Below, piece after piece: positions 26,551 through 35,228 of a stretch of DNA of 64,000 nucleotides. Both the position numbers and the translations under genes were made by a program. The DNA comes from JAIQFF01 sp963788505 (GTDB lineage: Bacteria > Acidobacteriota > Terriglobia > Terriglobales > Acidobacteriaceae). Under the pieces are notes generated by a model. The model was not told the origin of the DNA. It was given only the letters and a program-made list of their open reading frames with translations, and searched no databases. The stretch is taken from assembly GCA_963788505.1 (NCBI GenBank), contig CAWBGY010000014.1, positions 186,001 through 250,000 on the forward strand, read 5' to 3'. Position 1 is the first letter of the stretch. Every line of letters starts with the position of its first letter.

Positions 26551-26594
26551 CGGCGCCGTATTTAGCCCGCGACCGCGGGCTAATTTTTGGAGCT

Positions 26595-27140
26595 TCAACC
26601 GGCGCGGAAGTCAGCTATCTGTTCACCTCGATGGAAAAGGGGCGTGGGGCCGCCGACGGAGGCCTGAGCCGCACGCTGGTGAAATTCTTCCATTTCTTTT
26701 CTTATCCAGCCGACGCTCGAGATTTCGATTTCTCCGTCTGGCGCGATCCAGAACATGGTCGGGACGTTTGTAAGTCCATAGGCGTTGGACACGGGGTAGG
26801 AACTGGTGTCGTCCAGCAGGATAGGGAAAGTTATTCCGTATTCTTTCATGAAAGCAGCCGTATCTTTTTTCGAGTTCTGTGAAATACCTACGATGGTGAC
26901 GGCTTTGTTTACGCGTGCCTGGTAAATCCGCTGCAGAAACGGGAAAGTGTACTGGCAAGTAGGGCAGGAAACCTTGAAAAATGCCGCCAGGACCGGGCCC
27001 TGGGCAAGCGCATCATGCAGCGAAAAAGGTTTGCCGTCCATGGTTGGCAAAGTGAAGTCTGGAGCTGTTGTTCCTGTGACCAAAGCCGCCATCGCGCGTC
27101 CTCCCCTGGGTCCTCCGAAGATGTGGTGAAGCCATTTCAT
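26595..27140 (-). CDS. Thioredoxin-fold redoxin (AhpC/TSA or TlpA-like)
   Basis: 181 residues, or about 165 if translation starts at the internal Met17. The TAPDFTLPTMDGKPFSL opening and FFKVSCPTCQYTFPFL block show a redoxin domain with a CxxC pair (Cys59, Cys62). NVPTMFWIAPDGEIE carries the conserved cis-proline and strand. There is no clear signal peptide, so it is probably a cytoplasmic thiol-disulfide reductase or peroxiredoxin-like protein. It lies 22 bp downstream of mutY on the same strand, so it may be co-transcribed. Confidence 0.82.
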   Translation of the reverse strand: MKWLHHIFGGPRGGRAMAALVTGTTAPDFTLPTMDGKPFSLHDALAQGPVLAAFFKVSCPTCQYTFPFLQRIYQARVNKAVTIVGISQNSKKDTAAFMKEYGITFPILLDDTSSYPVSNAYGLTNVPTMFWIAPDGEIEISSVGWIRKEMEEFHQRAAQASVGGPTPLFHRGEQIADFRAG

Positions 27141-27162
27141 GGGTCTTCGACGGCCTGCTTGG

Positions 27163-28179
27163 TTAGATGACGTTCGCCTGCCGCAGGATTTTTCGTGCCA
27201 GCCCGGTCAACGGTAGTTGCGGGATACGCGTTCTGGGCACCCATCGTCCCCGGCTTTGGCCCGGCGCCGGACCACGCATCACACGGACAGTGTAATCCGT
27301 CACCGTGATCGAGTGCCGCAGGGTGAGGCTGGCCTGACTGTGCCCGCTCACAGCAGGGATTTCCGGCAATTCCCACATGCCTGGCATCAAAGACGCATGT
27401 TTCGGGCGCTGCACCAGGAAAATCGAGCGGTTGCGATGATCGAGGGCGTAGCAGATGTCGCGACGATGCTGGCGGGTCGACGTCTTTGGCCGCTCTTTTT
27501 CTGGCCTCCCCAGTTCTGGCCGCCCAAGATTCCCGCGCGTAGCACACAGGCCGAACACGGGACAGACGGAACATCGCGGCTGGCGAGGCAGGCATACGGT
27601 TGCGCCCAGTTCCATCATGGCCTGGTTGAAATCGCCCGGACGCGCGCGGCTGAGCAAGGTTTCCGCGGTTTGCCAGAGACCTTCCCCTGCCGGGGCGGGT
27701 GCGAACACCCGCCCCAGCACGCGCTCAACATTTCCATCTACCACGGCTGCGGGAGCATTAAACACAATGCTGGCGATCGCCGCCGCAGTGTAGCGGCCGA
27801 CACCGGGCAGAGCGCGCAGGTCTGCAATTCTGTCCGGAAATTTCCCTCCGTGCCGCTTCACGATAACTTTCGCCGCGGCATGCATCATACGGGCCCGACG
27901 GTAATACCCCAGCCCGCTCCATGCCGCCAGCACGGTTGCCTCGCGCGCCGAGGCGAGTTTATGCACCGTCGGAAAACGTTGCAGGAAACGGCGGTAATGC
28001 TCCAGCACCGCTGAAACCCGGGTCTGCTGCAACATGATTTCCGAGAGCCAAACCCGGTAGGGATCACGGTCCTGACGCCAGGGCAGATCGCGGCGGTTGC
28101 GGTCGTACCACGAGAGCAAGCGTTGCCGCCAGCGACGGGTAGCAACTCCATCGAATTTCCGACCGTTGTCTGACGTCAT
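27163..28179 (-). CDS. mutY: A/G-specific adenine DNA glycosylase
   Basis: 338 residues. It removes adenine mispaired with 8-oxoguanine. The catalytic Glu47 is in WLSEIMLQQTRV. A helix-hairpin-helix with LPGVGRYTAAAI precedes catalytic Asp148 (VVDGNVERVLGR). The four iron-sulfur cysteines are Cys196, 203, 206 and 212 (C-x6-C-x2-C-x5-C). The C-terminal NUDIX-like recognition domain (about 240-338) is present. The linker after the Fe-S loop is a short repetitive Arg/Pro/Glu segment (GRPELGRPEKERP). Confidence 0.93.
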   Translation of the reverse strand: MTSDNGRKFDGVATRRWRQRLLSWYDRNRRDLPWRQDRDPYRVWLSEIMLQQTRVSAVLEHYRRFLQRFPTVHKLASAREATVLAAWSGLGYYRRARMMHAAAKVIVKRHGGKFPDRIADLRALPGVGRYTAAAIASIVFNAPAAVVDGNVERVLGRVFAPAPAGEGLWQTAETLLSRARPGDFNQAMMELGATVCLPRQPRCSVCPVFGLCATRGNLGRPELGRPEKERPKTSTRQHRRDICYALDHRNRSIFLVQRPKHASLMPGMWELPEIPAVSGHSQASLTLRHSITVTDYTVRVMRGPAPGQSRGRWVPRTRIPQLPLTGLARKILRQANVI

Positions 28180-28235
28180 TGCGAGATGGTAAGCACCTAG
28201 AACTCACCGAAGTGGGGCTGCAACAAGATCATCGA

Positions 28236-28700
28236 TTATTTCTTCCCGGGCCCCAAAACGGAGTGAGCAATGGCCATCCATCCGGCGCTTTGCTTCTGCC
28301 AGACCGACATCATGCGCACCGGTTCCGAGGGCAAAGGTTGGCCGGCAGAGGTGCCGCGCATGGCCATGGTATAGGTCACGACAAAAGTGTCCGAGTTGAG
28401 TTCGGTCTGGAGGTCGCCGAGAGTGTAGTCGTCCAATTGCAACTGTTGCAGTTGGGCCAGCGCGCCTGCCTTGTCGAGCCGGCCCCCTTCCGGCGAGATT
28501 GCCATGTAGTTACTGGCGATGTGGCCTTCCAGTTCATTCCACTTCTTGTCTTTCACTTCTTTCCAGAAGCTGCGCTCCAGCCCCTCGCCGCCGGTCGCGT
28601 CTTTCCACTTGTTGCTGCCAGGATGCTCGCGCCACATGGTACAAGCCGAAAGCAGCAGGATCACGGAGAGAAGGACAGAAACGCCCAGGCGATTCTTCAT
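28236..28700 (-). CDS. Lipoprotein with a DUF4440-like (NTF2-fold) domain
   Basis: 154 residues. The N-terminus is a lipoprotein signal with lipobox LLSAC (Cys20). The mature part (FWKEVKDKKWNELEGHIASNYMAISPEGG and later VRMMSVWQKQSAGWMAIAHS) follows the DUF4440/SnoaL pattern of an NTF2-like barrel. The function is unknown, probably small-molecule binding at the membrane surface. It is divergent from the next plus-strand genes across a repeat element. Confidence 0.75.
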   Translation of the reverse strand: MKNRLGVSVLLSVILLLSACTMWREHPGSNKWKDATGGEGLERSFWKEVKDKKWNELEGHIASNYMAISPEGGRLDKAGALAQLQQLQLDDYTLGDLQTELNSDTFVVTYTMAMRGTSAGQPLPSEPVRMMSVWQKQSAGWMAIAHSVLGPGKK

Positions 28701-28715
28701 GGCAGGAATTCTACA

Positions 28716-28933
28716 GCAGTCGTTGGTCCTTGGTCGTTGGTCCTTGGCCTCCAGACTTCCAGCGTCTCACGGAAAAACTCGGGTCGAGCCCAAACGGCGA
28801 ACCCAGGCTAGCAGTGCGCCCAAGGTCGTGCCCTTCCAAAACCACGCGAATCCGGGTCTTTTCGGTAGCCTCAAAACTCGCGAGTGAGTCGGGTTGCGGG
28901 GGCCAACGACCAACGACCAATGACCAACGACCA
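28716..28933. repeat. Long inverted element with TTGGTCC-type 7-bp arms
   Basis: Left arm CGTTGGTCCTTGGTCGTTGG (from 28719) and right arm with the inverse (CCAACGACCAACGACCAATG, to about 28933), about 150 bp apart. This is the only large repeat here lying between divergent gene starts rather than at a 3' end. Confidence 0.8.
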
Positions 28934-29064
28934 GCCCCTGTCAGGGGCTTTACTTGCTATGTTCCCCCGTTTGACCAAGGGGAGGATGGGGGGAATAATG
29001 ACCAGACCTGCCATCGGCACGCGAGGAGAGCGCATTTTCGCGCTGCGACAGCTACACTGTCAGC

Positions 29065-29292
29065 ATGAAGGACTTCAACCGCAAGGTAGAGGACGCCTCG
29101 GCACGGGTAAATAAATCAGTGGCTGAGGCTGCTGACCGCATGGAGAAGGAGACAGCGGAATTCATCGCCTATCTCAACAACGAAGTCGTTCCGGCAGTCC
29201 GGCAACACTCCACCAAAGCGTTGCGGATCGCAGCCGAGAAGATGTCCAAGCTGGCCGATTATCTGGACGAGGTCAAGTCCCACCGTCAGTGA
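29065..29292 (+). CDS. Small helical protein upstream of rlpA
   Basis: 75 residues, highly charged and predicted almost entirely helical (VEDASARVNKSVAEAADRMEKE pattern, then VRQHSTKALRIAAEKMSKLADYL), like an amphipathic or coiled-coil protein. It has no signal or membrane segment. The stop overlaps the rlpA start (GTGA), so the two are translationally coupled. I do not recognise a family. Confidence 0.65.
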   Translation: MKDFNRKVEDASARVNKSVAEAADRMEKETAEFIAYLNNEVVPAVRQHSTKALRIAAEKMSKLADYLDEVKSHRQ

Positions 29293-30086
29293 GGGGGCTT
29301 CTGCCTGCCTTCGCTGTAGTCCTGATTGCGCTCACGCTGGCAGGCTGCGGCGGAAAGAAGCAGGCGAAGGTCAGTACGCCGCCACCGCCGCCGATGGTCG
29401 CGCCGTCAGCCGCTACGGTTCCCGCACCCAACCCCTCCGCGTCGAAACGGGCTCAAGCAACGCCGAAAACCAAGGCCGAGATCCAGGAAAAGGCGGACCA
29501 GGCTCCGGACGTCATCCCAATTCCCGAAGGAACCAAACCTCTTTCCGTTGAAATCGGCAAGGCCAGTTGGTATGGGGCGCCGTATCACAATCGCCGGAGC
29601 TCGAATGGCGAAGTCTATGACATGAATCAGCTGACCGCGGCGCACCGCACGCTGCCCCTGGGCTCGATCGTACGGGTCACCAACCTCAAGACCGGTCACT
29701 CGACCGTCGTGCGAATCACCGATCGCGGACCTTTCGTGAAGGGACGAATTATCGATCTCTCGCTGGCCGCAGCCAAGCAAGCGGATGTGTGGCAAGCCGG
29801 TGTGGCCCAGGTCCGGCTGGAGGTGTTAAGCACGCCGGCATCATCCGACCGCGGGGGACGCTGGGCGGTGCAGATCGGCTCTTTCCACGACGAAGATGAC
29901 GCGAACCAATTGGCCGCGCGCCTCTCACGGCGGTACAAGACTGCCAAGGTGCTCCGCTTCAGCAGCCCGGTGGGCGACTGGTGGGTGCGCGTCCGGGTCC
30001 TGAAAGACGACCGTGGGCGAGCTGAGGAAGTTGCCCACGACACGCAGGCGGCCGAGAGTAAAGTATTTTTGGTGAGGCTGGATTGA
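29289..30086 (+). CDS. rlpA: RlpA-like septal lytic transglycosylase with SPOR domain
   Basis: 265 residues from a GTG start overlapping the upstream stop by four bases. Lipoprotein signal with LAGC lipobox. A Pro/Ala-rich linker is followed by the double-psi beta-barrel (about 95-180): GKASWYGAPYHNRRSSNGE, LTAAHRTLPLGS and ITDRGPF with the residues expected for glycan-strand cleavage. A SPOR domain (about 190-260, RWAVQIGSFHDEDDANQLA) should bind denuded peptidoglycan at the septum. It lies close to the dcw cluster and is convergent with it. Confidence 0.9.
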   Translation: MRGLLPAFAVVLIALTLAGCGGKKQAKVSTPPPPPMVAPSAATVPAPNPSASKRAQATPKTKAEIQEKADQAPDVIPIPEGTKPLSVEIGKASWYGAPYHNRRSSNGEVYDMNQLTAAHRTLPLGSIVRVTNLKTGHSTVVRITDRGPFVKGRIIDLSLAAAKQADVWQAGVAQVRLEVLSTPASSDRGGRWAVQIGSFHDEDDANQLAARLSRRYKTAKVLRFSSPVGDWWVRVRVLKDDRGRAEEVAHDTQAAESKVFLVRLD

Positions 30087-30092
30087 GCCGGG

Positions 30093-30668
30093 CTACGGAT
30101 TCTCTGCCCCTTGCCTGTAAGTGCCGAACTTCTTGGCCACCGGCTTCAACGTGGGATAGAACTGCACAAAGGTATGCTCGACCGCCGCGTGGTCTTCATG
30201 ACACTGCCAGCAGGCGGCCTTGGGATTGGCCTGGGCTGATTTCGTGGTTTCATCGAAGTTGAAATAGGCCCACTTGTCAGGGAAGCGGGTCTCGTCTTTC
30301 ACTTCCGCCCCGTATCCCATGAGATCGCTTTGAAAGTGCCCGACTTTGTTGATCGAGCCTTTGGTCTCTGAACCCCGCTCTTCCACCACGAACATGGTTT
30401 TGTCCGGCCACTTCCCGCTCTTGAGGAATTCGGAGTAGGCCCACTGCGGTACAAAAACGTTGGTAAACATCTGGTGATCCATACTGCCCGGTATGTAGCT
30501 CATGCCCAGGCCCGAAGAGAGGAAAATCCATTCGCGAAAATTCTTCGGTGGAAGCAGATGATCGCCGCTGGTGTACTGCGGCTTGCCGGCATCGGGCTCA
30601 GGGGCCGCGGCCTGCAAGAATCCCAGACACATAACAATTGTCAGGCAAAACAGCAGGGCTCGCTTCAT
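30093..30668 (-). CDS. Cytochrome P460 family protein
   Basis: 191 residues from ATG 30668, with a signal peptide (about 1-22). The haem-binding motif CWQCH is near the C-terminus (Cys153), as in cytochrome P460/c'-beta proteins. Blocks such as REWIFLSSGLGMSY and FVVEERG are family-like. P460 proteins oxidise hydroxylamine or bind NO in some bacteria; the lysine cross-link residue cannot be judged from sequence alone, so the reaction is open. It lies downstream of ftsZ on the same strand beyond a small palindrome. Confidence 0.85.
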   Translation of the reverse strand: MKRALLFCLTIVMCLGFLQAAAPEPDAGKPQYTSGDHLLPPKNFREWIFLSSGLGMSYIPGSMDHQMFTNVFVPQWAYSEFLKSGKWPDKTMFVVEERGSETKGSINKVGHFQSDLMGYGAEVKDETRFPDKWAYFNFDETTKSAQANPKAACWQCHEDHAAVEHTFVQFYPTLKPVAKKFGTYRQGAENP

Positions 30669-30728
30669 GGAATCTCCTCCGTCAGCATTAGACGTGAGGT
30701 GGGTGCAAAAAGACAGCAGATTTCCCGG

Positions 30729-30764
30729 TAGCGCCGCCGTCCCGGCGAGACGCCGGCGCCACAC
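30729..30764. repeat. Short GC palindrome past the ftsZ stop
   Basis: TAGCGCCGCCGTC is followed by the near-inverse GACGCCGGCGCCA, 5 bases from the ftsZ stop codon. A probable partial family A element or hairpin terminator. Confidence 0.6.
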
Positions 30765-30769
30765 GATTC

Positions 30770-31996
30770 CTAACTTATCTCGGTGCGTTTGCGCAGGAAC
30801 GCCGGTACGTCGAGGTCCTCTTTCTCGAAGTTGGCGATCATGGCGTCGCGCAGAGTATCGACGGCGACTCCTTCGGTATGGGACGCGGCGGCCTGTCGGG
30901 CCGGGGGCTGTTCCATCACGATGGGTGGACGCACCGGCTCGGGCTGATATTCGGGCTCCGGTTCCAGGTCCGAGGAAACAACGAATCCTGTCCGCATTTC
31001 CTCCTGCCGGCGCCGGATGTCGGAGTCTTTGAAGCCGGTCGCAATCACCGTGATCTTGACCGCATCCTTCGCCTTTTCGTCGAGCACGGCGCCAAAGATG
31101 ATGTTGGCGTCTTCGTGCGCGGCGCTCTGGATGATGCTGCAAGCCTCCTGCACCTCAGCCAGTTTGAGCGACGTGGAACCGGTGATGTTGATGAGAATGC
31201 CGCGCGCGCCGTCGATCGCGCCGGCTTCGAGCAGCGGAGACGCAATTGCCTTTTGCGCGGCATCAATGGCCCGTCTTGTGCCGCTGGCCGTGGCTGTGCC
31301 CATGACGGCGTAGCCCATACCGGCCATGATCGCTTTCACGTCGGCGAAATCGCGATTGATGATCCCCGGAATGGTGATGATGTCCGAGATTCCCTGCACG
31401 CCTTGGCGCAGAATGTCGTCGGCCACACGGAACGACTCGAAGAAGCCGGCGTCCTGGGCCACGGCCAGCAATTTTTCGTTAGGGATGACGATCGTGGTAT
31501 CGACCGAATCCATGAGCTCGGAGATACCGCGCTCCGCCTGCTGCATGCGGCGCTTGCCTTCGAAAGCGAAAGGCTTGGTGACCACGGCGACGGTTAGCGC
31601 TCCCATTTCGCTGGCCAGCGAGGCGATGATGGGCGCGGCCCCGGTGCCGGTGCCGCCGCCAAGGCCGGCGGTGACGAATACCATGTCGGCGCCCTCCAGT
31701 GCCTCGATGATCTTGTCGGAGTCCTCGAGCGCCGCTTTGCGCCCGATCTCAGGATTGGCTCCAGCGCCCAGGCCGTTGGTGAGTTTCACTCCGAGTTGGA
31801 TCTTCATGGGCGCGCGCGACATGCGCAGCGCCTGCAGGTCGGTGTTGGCGACCACGAATTCGATGCCCTCCATGCCGGCATCGATCATGCGGTTGACTGC
31901 GTTGTTCCCGCCTCCGCCCACGCCGATGACTTTGATCTTGGCGTCATTGCGGGTGTCTTCGTTGAAGCTGATGCGAATGTCGTTTTCCTTTTTCAT
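30770..31996 (-). CDS. ftsZ: Cell division protein FtsZ
   Basis: 408 residues. The tubulin-like GTPase that builds the division ring. GTP-binding loop VGGGGNNAVNRM, the tubulin signature GGGTGTGAAP, and the T7 synergy loop around NRDFADVKAIM. After a variable acidic/Pro-rich linker (about 335-380) the C-terminus ends in a conserved DVPAFLRKR-type tail that binds FtsA. It is last in the dcw cluster, 75 bp after ftsA. Confidence 0.97.
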   Translation of the reverse strand: MKKENDIRISFNEDTRNDAKIKVIGVGGGGNNAVNRMIDAGMEGIEFVVANTDLQALRMSRAPMKIQLGVKLTNGLGAGANPEIGRKAALEDSDKIIEALEGADMVFVTAGLGGGTGTGAAPIIASLASEMGALTVAVVTKPFAFEGKRRMQQAERGISELMDSVDTTIVIPNEKLLAVAQDAGFFESFRVADDILRQGVQGISDIITIPGIINRDFADVKAIMAGMGYAVMGTATASGTRRAIDAAQKAIASPLLEAGAIDGARGILINITGSTSLKLAEVQEACSIIQSAAHEDANIIFGAVLDEKAKDAVKITVIATGFKDSDIRRRQEEMRTGFVVSSDLEPEPEYQPEPVRPPIVMEQPPARQAAASHTEGVAVDTLRDAMIANFEKEDLDVPAFLRKRTEIS

Positions 31997-32071
31997 GTGC
32001 GCCGCCTTCAGTGGATTTTTGCCTGCCCGTTCTTTCAGCTGATGTCGTGTCGTTGCTCAACCGCAGTACCG

Positions 32072-33292
32072 TTATGCACCTTTGCCTACAAACATGGCTT
32101 TTAACTTTGAACTCCAGCGATCGTTCTGAATACCACGAGCAATTCGGGCGCGGTGTCCATAGAACACCATGCCCAAAACCGTTGCGAACTCGGGCTCGGC
32201 CAGGGTGGATGGCATTTTGGCCAGGGGCGCAGGCCAAGCCAGGCGCAGTGGACGATGCAGCACCGATTCCGCGATTTCGAGAATGCCGGGCAAGCGGCAT
32301 CCGCCTCCGGTGAGTACGATGCCGCCGACGCAGAGCTCGAACATTCCCGCGTGGCGCAGGTTGTCACGCAGCATTTCAAACAGCTCCCGGGCGCGGGGCT
32401 CGAGGATTTCTCCGACCATGCGCTGCGAAATCAGCCGGGATGGGCGATCGCCCACGGACGGAACTTCAACTTCATTTCCTTCTGGAATCAGGGTGACAAT
32501 GGCATTGCCATAGAGCCGTTTGATTTTTTCCGCTTCGGCGACCGGAGTGCAGAGTCCCACCGAAAGATCGCTGGTGAAATGGTCGCCGCCAACCGGAATC
32601 ACGCCGGTGTGGGCCACAGCCCCTTCCTGAAAGACGATGATGCCGGTGGACCCGGCGCCCAGGTCGGCCAGGCATACACCCAACTCTCGCTCGTCGGCGC
32701 GCAGCACGGCATCGGCGCAAGCCAGGGGCTCGAACACCGTATCGTCCACGTGAACGCCGGCGCGATTCACCGCCGTAACCACGTTCTGCAACGCGCTGGA
32801 TGCGACCGTAACCATGTGGACGCGCACTTCGAGTCTGGCCGCCATCATTCCGAGCGGATCATTCACTCCCGTCTGGTCGTCGAGAATGAACTCCTGCGGC
32901 AACAAGTGAAGAATTTCGCGATCATCGGGCAACGGGATGGCGCGGGCCTTGTCGACCGCGGCGCGAAGTTCTTCGCGGCCAATCTCGCGCGGCCGGGCGC
33001 CGAAGCTGAGGCCGCCGTGGCTGTTGAAACCGCGGGCGTGGGCGCCGGCCATGCCCAGCAACGCATGCTCGATCGGCGCTCCGGCGACGTCTTCGGCCTG
33101 CTCGACCGCCTTCTGAATCGAGCCCACGGCCTTGTCCAGATCTACAATGACACCTTTGCGCGAGCCACGCGATTCCGCCACGCCGTGACCGCGATATCGC
33201 AAACCGCCGTCGGTGATCTCCGCCACCAGCGCACAAGTCTTGGCACTGCCTACATCAATTGCGGTCAGAAGGTGCTCGTGCTGGTTTGCCAT
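32072..33292 (-). CDS. ftsA: Cell division protein FtsA
   Basis: 406 residues. An actin-like ATPase that tethers FtsZ to the membrane. AIDVGSAKTCALV is the first phosphate loop, VCLADLGAGSTGIIVF the second, and IVLTGGGCRLPGI the adenosine motif. The SHS2/1C subdomain lies between. The C-terminal basic/aromatic stretch (SSKLKAMFVGK) fits the membrane-binding helix. It starts 2 bases after the ftsQ stop. Confidence 0.96.
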   Translation of the reverse strand: MANQHEHLLTAIDVGSAKTCALVAEITDGGLRYRGHGVAESRGSRKGVIVDLDKAVGSIQKAVEQAEDVAGAPIEHALLGMAGAHARGFNSHGGLSFGARPREIGREELRAAVDKARAIPLPDDREILHLLPQEFILDDQTGVNDPLGMMAARLEVRVHMVTVASSALQNVVTAVNRAGVHVDDTVFEPLACADAVLRADERELGVCLADLGAGSTGIIVFQEGAVAHTGVIPVGGDHFTSDLSVGLCTPVAEAEKIKRLYGNAIVTLIPEGNEVEVPSVGDRPSRLISQRMVGEILEPRARELFEMLRDNLRHAGMFELCVGGIVLTGGGCRLPGILEIAESVLHRPLRLAWPAPLAKMPSTLAEPEFATVLGMVFYGHRARIARGIQNDRWSSKLKAMFVGKGA

Positions 33293-33294
33293 TC

Positions 33295-34584
33295 CTATTC
33301 CGGTTCTCCCTTGGCAATCGCCGGGCTGGGTTTCGCCGGCTTGACGGCCGCTACGGATTTCGGTGCACTGCTTTTCCTGGCGACTGAAGCGGCGCCGGGC
33401 TTGGCTTTTGCTTTGCTCCTGGTCCAGGCCCGGGTCTGCCGTAGATGCGGTTTGCGGTGGCCCGCCTTGGCGGTTCTCGCCCTTGCCGCCGGCCTGGACG
33501 GAGTCGGCTTCGCTACCGATGTTCCCACTGGTTTCACGGACAGGGTTGGAGCTGGCCTGGGCGAGGTGCTGATGTGAGTGATCAACGCGGCCGGCTTTAC
33601 TCCGGCAGCCATGGCTTTCCTGGCCGCTTCGGCGGACAGCGGCGGTTGCTTCACCGGTCCCTGCAAGTCCGGGTTGACGATAATCTGGCGGTCATAACGC
33701 AAGTCCACCGATTCCAGTTTGTCGAACTGCTGCTGCCATTCCTGCAGGTGCGTGACGTAAATCCTGTAGCGCTCGAGATAGTGGGAAGATCCCAGGTGGA
33801 CGAGCACTTCGCCGGCGTGATTGTTGGCCGTCACTTTCACGTCGTCGGGATCAGAAAGATCGATTTCGCTAAGCTCCTGAGAGTAATGCGCGCCGCCGCC
33901 GTCGAGTTGCCTGATCACGTCGTTGTAGATCTTCATGCGGGCGGTGCGGGTGGAGGGTGGCTCGCCGTTATTCATGCCCACGATCACGGGGAAGGAATAC
34001 TTCTTCCTGGCCGGTAATTCCATCAGAGTGCCGACGGCATCCGTGAGCAGGATCCTCGAACCGACGCGCGCGAAGGCCACCGGGGTGCGCTCGTGGATTT
34101 CCACCTTCAGCCGGTTGGGGACGAACCGCATGACGCTGGCGGATTCGACCCACGGAATCTGTTCCAGCTGTGCTTTCCTTTGCGCCAGTGGCACGAAGAA
34201 AATGTTGCGGCCAATGTCGCCACCCATGACTTCCATGACTTGTGAGCGGGTCACATTCTGCAGCCCGCTGATGTCGATGTCGTCGCTGGATTCAACCCTG
34301 AATCGCCAGGAGCGCTCACCGTAGTGATAAAGAGCGGCCACCGTCAGTCCACAGACGAAGACGATGCCGAGGGCGACCGCGGCCCAGGTCAGGCGAGTAA
34401 CCGTTCTCTTCGGAAGTGAACCACGACGAACGGAGACGCGCTTCTGCACGCGTAGGAACGGAGGTTCCTGTTCCACGTCCAAGTCGAGCAGGCGCGCATC
34501 TTGCGCATCTTCGCGCCCTGGCTCGTCGGCCAGTGGGTACAAGTCTTCCTGCGAGATGGTGGGGCCGGATTTCCGCGCCATCAA
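33295..34584 (-). CDS. ftsQ: Cell division protein FtsQ (DivIB) with long basic C-terminal tail
   Basis: 429 residues. A cytoplasmic N-terminus is followed by one transmembrane helix (about 66-88) and a POTRA domain (SDDIDISGLQNVTRSQVMEVM), then the FtsQ/DivIB beta domain to about residue 310. The remaining ~115 residues are rich in Ala, Lys, Pro and Arg, have low complexity and are not seen in typical FtsQ (about 250-290 aa); being periplasmic, they may contact the cell wall. The gene precedes ftsA by 2 bases. Confidence 0.92.
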   Translation of the reverse strand: MMARKSGPTISQEDLYPLADEPGREDAQDARLLDLDVEQEPPFLRVQKRVSVRRGSLPKRTVTRLTWAAVALGIVFVCGLTVAALYHYGERSWRFRVESSDDIDISGLQNVTRSQVMEVMGGDIGRNIFFVPLAQRKAQLEQIPWVESASVMRFVPNRLKVEIHERTPVAFARVGSRILLTDAVGTLMELPARKKYSFPVIVGMNNGEPPSTRTARMKIYNDVIRQLDGGGAHYSQELSEIDLSDPDDVKVTANNHAGEVLVHLGSSHYLERYRIYVTHLQEWQQQFDKLESVDLRYDRQIIVNPDLQGPVKQPPLSAEAARKAMAAGVKPAALITHISTSPRPAPTLSVKPVGTSVAKPTPSRPAARARTAKAGHRKPHLRQTRAWTRSKAKAKPGAASVARKSSAPKSVAAVKPAKPSPAIAKGEPE

Positions 34585-34723
34585 CTCAGGTCAATTGTCG
34601 TCGGGGAACCGCTGAGCAAAAACACTATAACTGCTTTTGAGCAAGAGAGATAGAAAAATTTGGCGGGTTTTGCACAGGCCAGGTTGTGTTCCGGATCAAG
34701 GTGGAGCGCGAGGTTTCCCTTCG

Positions 34724-35137
34724 CTAGAAAGTGTCAACCTGCGTCAGGGGAGGCTGCGGAATCTCAATCACCAGATTCTGATTCGGCAACACGATCGTAC
34801 GAGGGACTCGACTCAGCATCCGCACCCGGACTTTCATCGCCTGCAAACGGCTCATTTCCACCTGACGGCGTACCATCGTGCTCTGCACGCAGGCCAGCCG
34901 GGCCCGAGCCTCGACCACGGCGCGCGGGGAACTCGCCCAATCGTTTTCGCCGCGGCCCAGCTCCAGGCCCGCGATTCCGGCAGCATTGGCCGCGATTTCA
35001 GAAGCCTGCGACACCAACGCAATGGAGCGGTCCACGAGGCCTTCGCCCCAGGTCCGGTGCTCACTCACGAATCCGGTGGTCGTGGCCAGCGCCAGGACCC
35101 CCAGCGTCATCCAGTACATCAGTTTTTCGGATTCCAT
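34724..35137 (-). CDS. Hypothetical single-pass protein between murC and ftsQ
   Basis: 137 residues. A possible membrane segment lies at residues about 8-20 (YWMTLGVLALATTTG), followed by a helical Ala-rich part and an Arg/Val-rich region with a Pro-rich end. No family is recognised. Its position, where many bacteria have murB and/or ddl between murC and ftsQ, and its orientation suggest co-transcription with the dcw genes; a division or envelope role is a guess. Confidence 0.6.
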   Translation of the reverse strand: MESEKLMYWMTLGVLALATTTGFVSEHRTWGEGLVDRSIALVSQASEIAANAAGIAGLELGRGENDWASSPRAVVEARARLACVQSTMVRRQVEMSRLQAMKVRVRMLSRVPRTIVLPNQNLVIEIPQPPLTQVDTF

Positions 35138-35228
35138 GGCATTTCCCTTTGCCGATTAGACGAAGCAGGGAAAGAGTCGTTATCAGTCGCCGGTTGTTTT
35201 GTGAGCGGGTGCCGAGGAAAAAATCGCT

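Noticed and set aside
28716..28933. Possible small RNA or riboswitch between divergent genes
   Set aside because: Explained by inverted TTGGTCC-type repeat arms; no known riboswitch core is visible.
32153..33577. 474-codon plus-strand frame opposite ftsA and ftsQ
   Set aside because: Shadow of two well-identified division genes; its His/Gly/Gln-rich composition is typical of an antisense frame.
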